The translations under genes and the position numbers were made by a program. 12,258 bases of DNA from Chitinophagaceae bacterium (GTDB taxonomy: Bacteria > Bacteroidota > Bacteroidia > Chitinophagales > Chitinophagaceae): assembly GCA_947461645.1 (NCBI GenBank), contig CANHMN010000027.1:1-12258 (forward strand). Direction: 5' to 3'. This document shows, piece after piece, positions 6,996-12,258 of the stretch. The notes beneath the pieces were generated by a model. It was not told where the DNA came from and made no database searches. It was given only the letters and a program-made list of their open reading frames with translations. Within the stretch, counting starts at the first letter, position 1, and each line of letters starts with the position of its first letter.

Positions 6996-7850
6996 CTAAA
7001 ATACCGTAGGGCAATTTGTTTTTACTTTTCTCAAACCATTACCACCATATTCCTCTCTGTTCCCTTTAGGAACAAATCTGAACTTGACAAACAATCCCAA
7101 AAACGAGTAACTGTCGTTGTTGGCAGGATTCCCACGGAGTGCTCCATCTTTTGGATATGGATTAGCTCCGCTAAGTAACGCACCCCGATAAGCCAAAATT
7201 GGTGAATAGGTAGAGACACTTCTACTTAACAACAAACTGTCTACATAAGTTGTGCTGCAATCATCAATATAATCTGTAAATAATTTTCTGGAACTTACCA
7301 AAAAGCCAATTCTGAGGTTTGGACTTACCGCATATTGTACCCCAGCGCCAAATGGAATAGCATATTGCATTAGTTTGTATTTCTCCCTCCCTTTATAAAA
7401 CCCCTGGCCTTCAGTACAATATTCAGCAAGGTAAAGCCTGTTACCATCTTCAATATCTATGTAGGGATTAAATTTAAATACGGCAAAAGACGCCTGTATA
7501 AAAGGGGAAAATCTGTTCTTGTAAAGATCAAGGAAGTTATAATCAAGCCCTATTGAAAATTCAGTGATATTGCTTTCAAACTTCAGGTTTCTTAATTTGC
7601 TTGAAGGATTGTATTTATCATCACCTGCAATTTTACCGTAAGTGAGATTGCTTGTGAGTAAAAGCTTTGGATGAAATTCGTAATTGAAACCAACAGAAAA
7701 CGCAGGTCGTAGCATTTGCTTAATAATAGGCCTGCTTTGAAGGTCTCCTCCATAAGACAAAACACCAAATTTTACTTCAGTGAAAAATCCCTGTGATTTA
7801 GCTTCGCAAATGAAAAACACCAAAATGACAAAAGTGTACAGTGCTTTCAT
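6996..7850 (-). CDS. Outer-membrane beta-barrel protein of the Bacteroidota DUF6089-like type
   Basis: The 284-residue protein starts with a signal peptide (MKALYTFVILVFFICEAKSQ, cleavage near residue 19-20). The mature part has repeated amphipathic beta strands with Gly/aromatic turns: GVLSYGGDL at the first strand, FSVGFNYEFHPKLLL, then SPFIQASFAVFKFNPY, PFGAGVQYAVSPNLRIGFLV and FLGLFVKFRF. The phrase DYIDDCSTTYVD matches what I recall of DUF6089-family barrels from Bacteroidota. The C-terminal tail after the last strand (about residues 262-284) is basic and ends in CPTVF, so the barrel does not end exactly at the C-terminus. The function is unknown; such proteins are usually annotated only as outer-membrane. 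It starts 12 bases after the pdhB stop and precedes the UbiD-family gene, which suggests co-transcription. Confidence 0.85.
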   Translation of the reverse strand: MKALYTFVILVFFICEAKSQGFFTEVKFGVLSYGGDLQSRPIIKQMLRPAFSVGFNYEFHPKLLLTSNLTYGKIAGDDKYNPSSKLRNLKFESNITEFSIGLDYNFLDLYKNRFSPFIQASFAVFKFNPYIDIEDGNRLYLAEYCTEGQGFYKGREKYKLMQYAIPFGAGVQYAVSPNLRIGFLVSSRKLFTDYIDDCSTTYVDSLLLSRSVSTYSPILAYRGALLSGANPYPKDGALRGNPANNDSYSFLGLFVKFRFVPKGNREEYGGNGLRKVKTNCPTVF

Positions 7851-7862
7851 TTCGCAGCCTTT

Positions 7863-8846
7863 TTACTTATTCAAATACATCACTTCTTTGATGAGTTTTA
7901 CCGTTCTGGTAACGTCTGGAAGGTATGCATTCACAAGGTTTGGAGCATAGTGCATGGGAGCATCTGCAGAAGTGATTCTGCGGATAGGTGCATCCAAATA
8001 ATCGAACCCTTCTTTTTGAATACGATAGGTTATTTCTGAAGAAACAGAGGCAAAGGGCCATTGTTCTTCAACAATTACAAGACGATTGGTTTTCTTTACG
8101 CTTTCTAGAATGGTGAACCAGTCCAAAGGACGGATGGTTCTCAGATCAATGACTTCAGCGCTTATGTTTTCTTTAGCAAGCTCTTCTGCAGCACCCAATG
8201 CAACTTTCATCATTTTGTTGAAAGAAACGATGGTTACATCTGAACCTTCTCTGGCGATATGTGCTTTACCAATTGGAATGATGTATTCTCCTTCAGGCAC
8301 TTCGCCTTTATCGCCATACATCAACTCACTTTCCATAAAAACAACCGGATCATCATCGCGAATAGCAGCTTTCAATAAACCCTTTGCATCGTATGGATTG
8401 CTAACAGAAATAACTTTTATACCAGGTATATTGGCATACATGCTCTCAAAGGCTGTGGAGTGCTGTGCACCCAATTGACCGGCACTTCCATTGGCACCTC
8501 TGAATACAATCGGACAACCTACTTGTCCACCACTCATTGCCAGCATTTTAGAGGCAGTGTTCAGTATTTGATCCAATGCTAGAACAGCAAAGTTCCAGGT
8601 CATAAATTCCACAATAGGTCTCAAGCCATTTTGAGCCGCACCTACTGCAATAGCAGAAAAACCAAGTTCAGCAATTGGGGTGTCAATAATCCTCTTGCTT
8701 CCAAATTCATCCAGCATACCCTGACTTACCTTGTAAGCACCATTGTACTCTGCTACTTCCTCCCCCATTAAAAATACCCTTTCGTCCAATCTCATTTCCT
8801 CCTGCATAGCTTCTCTCAACGCTTCCCTGAAAGTTATTTGCCTCAT
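7863..8846 (-). CDS. pdhB: Pyruvate dehydrogenase E1 component, beta subunit
   Basis: The 327-residue protein aligns in memory over its full length with E1-beta of 2-oxo acid dehydrogenase complexes. E60 in DTPIAELGFSA is the conserved Glu that activates thiamine diphosphate. H129 in GAQHST is the conserved active-site His. The C-terminal half has the transketolase-C pattern with EEQWPFASV and the terminal DAPIRRITSADAPMHYA. With E1-alpha it oxidatively decarboxylates pyruvate and passes the acetyl group to the E2 lipoyl domain. The PDH subfamily is preferred over branched-chain 2-oxo acid dehydrogenase because of the ADAPMHYA end and the close match to bacterial PdhB. No pdhA lies next to it; the neighbour upstream is a thiolase with its own terminator, so pdhB seems to be first in its transcript. 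A good Bacteroidota promoter lies 39-69 bases upstream. Confidence 0.95.
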   Translation of the reverse strand: MRQITFREALREAMQEEMRLDERVFLMGEEVAEYNGAYKVSQGMLDEFGSKRIIDTPIAELGFSAIAVGAAQNGLRPIVEFMTWNFAVLALDQILNTASKMLAMSGGQVGCPIVFRGANGSAGQLGAQHSTAFESMYANIPGIKVISVSNPYDAKGLLKAAIRDDDPVVFMESELMYGDKGEVPEGEYIIPIGKAHIAREGSDVTIVSFNKMMKVALGAAEELAKENISAEVIDLRTIRPLDWFTILESVKKTNRLVIVEEQWPFASVSSEITYRIQKEGFDYLDAPIRRITSADAPMHYAPNLVNAYLPDVTRTVKLIKEVMYLNK

Positions 8847-8884
8847 GTATATTTCTTTTAATTGTTGTGAAAGATAATCTTGCG

Positions 8885-8915
8885 CAAATTTATTCTATCA
8901 AAGGCAGACAAACAA
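8885..8915 (-). promoter_or_regulatory. Bacteroidota-type promoter of pdhB
   Basis: On the - strand, TTG (8915-8913), 20 bases, then TAAATTTG (8892-8885) match the Bacteroidota consensus TTG-N19-21-TAnnTTTG for -33 and -7. It would start transcription around 8878, about 30 bases before the pdhB ATG. It lies beyond the thiolase terminator, which agrees with a separate transcript for pdhB, the barrel gene and the UbiD-family gene. Confidence 0.55.
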
Positions 8916-8972
8916 ATGGAAAGCTCCGAAATAGGGCTTTATCCAGAATAATTGAAAATATTTAAAAGCAAC

Positions 8973-9001
8973 AAAAAAGGATGTTCTACCGAACATCCTT
9001 T
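8973..9001 (-). terminator. Rho-independent terminator of the thiolase gene
   Basis: On the - strand, a perfect 11-bp stem (AAAGGATGTTC and GAACATCCTTT) with a 4-base loop is followed by a run of T (the A-run at 8973-8978). It begins about 22 bases after the thiolase stop codon, as expected for its intrinsic terminator. Confidence 0.85.
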
Positions 9002-9023
9002 CAAAAATTAATTATCGCTTTGC

Positions 9024-10205
9024 TTAACAAGCTTCAACAATCATAGCGCTAGCCCCACCACCACCGTTGCAAATGCCTGCAGCACCATATTTGGCTTTGT
9101 TTTGGTGAAGTACATGTATAAGCGTAACCATTATTCTTGCCCCGCTGCAACCCAATGGGTGACCAAGGGAAACAGCACCACCATTTACGTTCACCTTGGA
9201 AGCATCTATGTTTAACCTGCGCATATTTTCGATACCAACAACCGAAAAGGCTTCGTTTAATTCCCAAAAATCAATTTGATTGGCTGTTAGGCCCGCTTTT
9301 TCCATTGCTTTTGGTAGTGCAACAGCAGGTGCTGTAGTGAACCATTCAGGTGCTTGTTCAGCATCGGCAGCAGATAGCACTTTTGCTATAGGCTTAATAC
9401 CCAATTCATCAGCTTTTTCCTTGCTCATGAGAACTAATGCTGCGGCACCATCATTCATGGTTGATGCATTGGCTGCCGTAACGGTTCCATCTTTTACAAA
9501 AGCACCTTTTAGCTCAGGAATTTTATCAAATTTCACGTTGAAGGGCTCTTCATCTTTGGCGAACATGACAGGCTCCCCTTTTTTCTGTGGAATGGCTACG
9601 GGCACAATTTCCGCATCGAATTTTCCTGATTGTACAGCATCTTGGCTTCTCTTATAACTTTCTATGGCGAAGGCGTCCTGATCTGCTCTGCTTACATTGC
9701 AGGTAGATGCGCACATTTCTGCTGCATTACCCATGGCTTTTCCATCATAAACATCAGTTAAACCATCTTTGGCCAGACCATCGGTAATAGATGTATTACC
9801 ATATTTGTTTCCCCATCTTAAGCTATCAACATAGAAAGGAACATTACTCATGCTTTCCATACCCCCTGCAACAACTACATCTGCATCACCCAGAATAATC
9901 GATTGAGCTGCCAAAGCAATGGCTTTCATTCCACTGGCACAAACTTTATTTACTGTTGTACAAACCACTTGATCTGGAAGACCTGCAAATTTAGCTGCTT
10001 GTCTGGCAGGCGCTTGTCCGAGGTTTGCTTGTAAGACAGAACCCATGATTACTTCATTCACCAAAGTAGGTGAAATACCCGCTTTATCAATAGCTCCTTT
10101 AATGGCGATTGCACCTAATTGGGGAGCGGAAAATGACTTCAATGTACCGCCAAAACTACCCATTGGAGTCCTAACAGCCGAAACGATGTAAACTTCTTTT
10201 TTCAT
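9024..10205 (-). CDS. Acetyl-CoA C-acetyltransferase (thiolase II family)
   Basis: The 393-residue protein has the classic length of biosynthetic/degradative thiolases. The acylated nucleophile is C89 in NKVCASGMKA. GGMESMSNVPF is the family signature around 115-125. H349 in GGAVSLGHPLG and C379 in GICNGGGGAS are the second and third catalytic residues, placed almost exactly as in the Zoogloea enzyme (C89, H348, C378). NEAF, also conserved, is present. It condenses two acetyl-CoA to acetoacetyl-CoA or runs the reverse thiolysis. AtoB, PhaA and FadA-like roles cannot be separated from sequence alone, so no symbol is given. No beta-oxidation or ketone-body partner genes lie beside it, and it has its own terminator, so it appears monocistronic. 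The ATG at 10205 fits the family start MKKEVYIVSAVRTPMG. Confidence 0.95.
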   Translation of the reverse strand: MKKEVYIVSAVRTPMGSFGGTLKSFSAPQLGAIAIKGAIDKAGISPTLVNEVIMGSVLQANLGQAPARQAAKFAGLPDQVVCTTVNKVCASGMKAIALAAQSIILGDADVVVAGGMESMSNVPFYVDSLRWGNKYGNTSITDGLAKDGLTDVYDGKAMGNAAEMCASTCNVSRADQDAFAIESYKRSQDAVQSGKFDAEIVPVAIPQKKGEPVMFAKDEEPFNVKFDKIPELKGAFVKDGTVTAANASTMNDGAAALVLMSKEKADELGIKPIAKVLSAADAEQAPEWFTTAPAVALPKAMEKAGLTANQIDFWELNEAFSVVGIENMRRLNIDASKVNVNGGAVSLGHPLGCSGARIMVTLIHVLHQNKAKYGAAGICNGGGGASAMIVEAC

Positions 10206-10301
10206 CTGATGGTATTTAGATTTAATACTGATTATTTAATGCTCAAGAAAGACAACAAAAAATTACTCTTTTACAGGATTTAATTGTTTAATTCCAAGTG
10301 G

Positions 10302-10309
10302 CAAAATTA
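10302..10309 (-). promoter_or_regulatory. Candidate -7 element for the thiolase gene
   Basis: TAATTTTG on the - strand matches TAnnTTTG about 97 bases before the thiolase ATG. No good TTG lies 19-21 bases upstream of it, so this is a half match in very AT-rich DNA. Confidence 0.25.
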
Positions 10310-10335
10310 AGGCATAAACCACTTGTAATGTCTAT

Positions 10336-10367
10336 AAAAAAAGGCCCCGAAAAATTCGAGACCTTTT
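10336..10367 (-). terminator. Probable Rho-independent terminator after the ABC permease gene
   Basis: On the - strand, a 13-position stem with two mismatches (AAAAGGTCTCGAA against TTCGGGGCCTTTT) around a 3-base loop is followed by T-rich DNA (the A-run at 10336-10342). It lies about 200 bases past the permease stop and upstream of the thiolase leader, so it would end the permease transcript, leaving a long 3' untranslated region. Confidence 0.65.
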
Positions 10368-10565
10368 AGAATAGGAAAATAGATGCGAGCCAAATTTTAC
10401 TTAAAAATGCTTCAGCAATTCGATTCATTCATTGAATGCTTTTCATCGATTCTTTAAAGCATTTAAAATACGTAAAAAAATAAAGGATTATTGGATTTGA
10501 TATATTAATGGCAAATTTGCTGCCAATTTTAATAAAACAAAAGTTAATTACCTATATTAATTAAC

Positions 10566-11606
10566 TTACTTAGTTCGAATCCTGGGATCTAGTTTGAGGT
10601 TTACCGCATCAGCTAAATATTGAACAACGGTATAAAAAACCGCACTCATCAAAACTGCTCCCATCAACAACGGAAAATCCAACTTGCCCAATGCATCAAC
10701 AGTTATCTTTCCTAATCCTTTCCAACCAAAAATATATTCTACAAAAAATGCACCTGCAAGCAATTCGGCAAACCATCCGCTTATGGAAGTAAACACCGGT
10801 ATCAGTGCATTCCTCAACGCCCAACCATAAATGATTTTGTAAGTACTCAATCCCATGGCCTTTGCTGTTCTGATATAATCCTGCTGCATCACCTCAATCA
10901 TTGCACTTCTGGTAAGCTGAGTAATAATGGCCAGTGGTCTTATTCCTAATGTAAATGCAGGTAAAATTAAATTCTTTAGCGACAAATATTTTTCACCGGT
11001 CCATTCATCTGTTTCATAAAGACTTCCGGTAAAATGCAACCCTGTGTATTGATGCAGATAAATACCAAAAAAATAAGCTACAAGCAGTGCCATAAAAAAA
11101 GAGGGCACCGAAACTCCGGCAACAGCAATTACCATACTCAACTTATCTATCCAGCTGTTTCTGTTTATGGCAGCCAACACGCCAATTAAGATCCCAATCA
11201 AAGAAGCAAAAAGCATTGCCGTAAAAGCCAACACCAACGTTGCAGGAAAGGCTTCCCACAGTACCGCATTTACCGACTTTTTGGTTTGATAACTTTTTCC
11301 TAAATAAGGCCATTTGAGCGCTACAATTGTGGAAGACTCCAATATTACCATTCCATTTATATCCTTATCAACAAATTGTTCTTTAGTGTAAAGACCTATT
11401 GGTGATAGATCATTAAGGTAATAGAGAAATTGTTTCCATACCGGTTCATCAAGATGAAGAGTATGTTTTATTTGCTCAATTGTTTTTTTATCTCCCGTTT
11501 GACCCGCAACCATTTTTGCAGGATCTCCTAACCACTGAAACAATACGAATACGAGCATTATTACGCCAAGCAGAATCAAAAAAGAATGAATAGCTTTTTG
11601 AAACAA
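10566..11606 (-). CDS. ABC transporter permease, DppB/OppB (peptide/nickel) family
   Basis: The 346-residue inner-membrane protein has the DppB layout: a first membrane helix (about residues 7-26), then a periplasmic stretch of about 80 residues, then a block of about five membrane helices. The cytoplasmic EAA loop that contacts the ATPase is clear in DYIRTAKAMGLSTYKIIYGW followed by LRNALIPV. The C-terminal LKLDPRIRTK is typical of the family (usually YxxLDPRIR). Start is TTG at 11606: an in-frame TAA lies four codons upstream and no ATG comes before the first helix, so TTG is the likely start. The stretch between helix 1 and helix 2 seems longer than in classical DppB. No DppC, ATPase or binding protein follows, so the partners must be encoded elsewhere. 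It follows the thioredoxin-like gene by 35 bases, in the same direction. Confidence 0.92.
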   Translation of the reverse strand: MFQKAIHSFLILLGVIMLVFVLFQWLGDPAKMVAGQTGDKKTIEQIKHTLHLDEPVWKQFLYYLNDLSPIGLYTKEQFVDKDINGMVILESSTIVALKWPYLGKSYQTKKSVNAVLWEAFPATLVLAFTAMLFASLIGILIGVLAAINRNSWIDKLSMVIAVAGVSVPSFFMALLVAYFFGIYLHQYTGLHFTGSLYETDEWTGEKYLSLKNLILPAFTLGIRPLAIITQLTRSAMIEVMQQDYIRTAKAMGLSTYKIIYGWALRNALIPVFTSISGWFAELLAGAFFVEYIFGWKGLGKITVDALGKLDFPLLMGAVLMSAVFYTVVQYLADAVNLKLDPRIRTK

Positions 11607-11641
11607 GGCGATTAATTAAAGGTTATAAAATGGGATGTCAA

Positions 11642-12258
11642 TCAATAACGATCAGATTCAATGCTTTGAACCATTTCATTTACATTGAATTTATTATCCT
11701 CGATACCTTCATAGCTTTTGATGATGTTTCCATTCCACAAATAAACTACCCCGGGTGTTGTGGCTTTATTTCCCAAGAGTTTGAAAAACGCAGGTATGTC
11801 ATCAATAACGAAATAAGGCAAAGTCATGCCTGTTTCCTTAAAAAATTCCGGAATCTTAAACGTCTCCTCATTCATGAACAGCACATATATCTGTGGAAGT
11901 TTTTTCTTTTTTGAAACAGCTGCTATCTCCTTGGCTGCATCTCTGCAATGGTCACAGCCAGGCACAAACAAACAAACAATTTTCTTCCCTTCGTTCAAAT
12001 CCACTTTCTTTCCACTGAATTCTGTGTATGCAGAAAATTTCGATTGCACTTTTGCTGGTCCTGTAACCTTATTAACTGTAGTCAACGTATCAGATTTTCC
12101 CTTTGAGTCTCTGCGTGAAGTATCCTTTGTGCTTTCCGTTGGCTTTACTTCTATTGCGCTGTCTCCACCAGAAATCACCAAACTGGAATCAATCGTTACT
12201 ATTGGTGAAGGCTTCTCGGTTGATGTCGTTTCCTCCTTACATGGACAAAAGGGGAAAA
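11642..12258 (-). CDS. Thioredoxin-fold envelope protein, 5' end cut by window
   Basis: The frame stays open to the right edge, so the TTG at 12181 is only an internal codon and at least 205 residues are visible. The first visible residues FPFCPCKEETTSTEK are followed by a polar Ser/Thr/Lys/Asp-rich linker of about 70 residues. Then comes a thioredoxin-like domain with the redox motif GCDHCR (Cys codons near 11945 and 11956), a KKLPQIYVLFMNEE strand, a TLPYFVID segment and TTPGVVYLWNGNII, where the cis-Pro is expected. The first visible residues could be the end of a membrane helix or a lipobox; thioredoxin domains attached to DoxX/MauE-type membrane regions occur in Bacteroidota, so a DoxX-thioredoxin fusion is my guess for the whole protein. 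It would act as a thiol oxidoreductase on the periplasmic side. It precedes the permease gene by 35 bases. Confidence 0.8.
   Translation of the reverse strand, partial: FPFCPCKEETTSTEKPSPIVTIDSSLVISGGDSAIEVKPTESTKDTSRRDSKGKSDTLTTVNKVTGPAKVQSKFSAYTEFSGKKVDLNEGKKIVCLFVPGCDHCRDAAKEIAAVSKKKKLPQIYVLFMNEETFKIPEFFKETGMTLPYFVIDDIPAFFKLLGNKATTPGVVYLWNGNIIKSYEGIEDNKFNVNEMVQSIESDRY

Larger units (their letters stand above)
10206..10565. other. 360-bp intergenic region between permease and thiolase
   Basis: I see no gene here on either strand. It holds the 5' leader and possible -7 element of the thiolase (right of its ATG), a terminator-like hairpin at 10336-10367, and about 200 AT-rich bases after the permease stop. 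A short palindrome GCAAATTTGC lies inside a GGCA...TGCC dyad near 10510, too weak to name. Confidence 0.6.

Noticed and set aside
9280..9657. Open frame of 125 codons opposite the thiolase
   Set aside because: Shadow of the thiolase coding strand; low-complexity Ala/Ser content and no start context.
10509..10540. GGCA...TGCC dyad after the permease as a terminator
   Set aside because: The stem is only about five base pairs and has no clear T-run; the hairpin at 10336-10367 is a better terminator.
12179..12181. TTG as start of the thioredoxin-like gene
   Set aside because: The same frame continues upstream without a stop to the window edge and reads as a plausible linker, so the gene is truncated by the window.

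Overview
The window is about 12.3 kb of AT-rich bacterial chromosome that looks like Bacteroidota, probably the Chitinophagales/Sphingobacteriales/Flavobacteriales breadth. The evidence is Sec signal peptides ending in SAQ or FSQ, small outer-membrane barrels of a Bacteroidota type, a TTG-N20-TAAATTTG promoter of the Bacteroidota sigma-A kind, and a thioredoxin-like envelope protein. I see no phage, transposase, tRNA, rRNA or CRISPR.

Left part (1-4762, + strand): a tightly packed operon entered from the left edge. It holds the C-terminal two thirds of a fold-type III PLP-dependent amino-acid decarboxylase, a 736-residue fusion of a urea-transporter channel with an M23 (LytM) metallopeptidase and an unrecognised C-terminal domain, a secreted TPR protein ending in an outer-membrane beta-barrel, and a small secreted TPR protein. 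The last two genes each overlap the gene before them by 13-19 bases. This is the most interesting part: it reads as an envelope-spanning module (inner-membrane channel, periplasmic peptidoglycan hydrolase, periplasmic TPR scaffold, outer-membrane barrel) tied to a cytoplasmic decarboxylase.

Middle (4763-5094): a non-coding junction between two convergent gene sets. It has 14 units of a plant-telomere-like GGTTTAG(A) repeat starting right after the stop codon, then a 101-bp tandem duplication. The duplication carries a 17-bp-stem hairpin and a second copy of the 3' end of the neighbouring ubiD-family gene.

Right part (5095-12258, all - strand, read right to left): a partial thioredoxin-like envelope protein, an orphan DppB/OppB-type ABC permease, an intergenic region with a terminator, an acetyl-CoA acetyltransferase-type thiolase with its own terminator, then a probable three-gene unit: pdhB (pyruvate dehydrogenase E1 beta), an outer-membrane beta-barrel protein and a UbiD-family prenyl-FMN decarboxylase. 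Except for the fusion operon and the repeat junction these are ordinary housekeeping or envelope genes.
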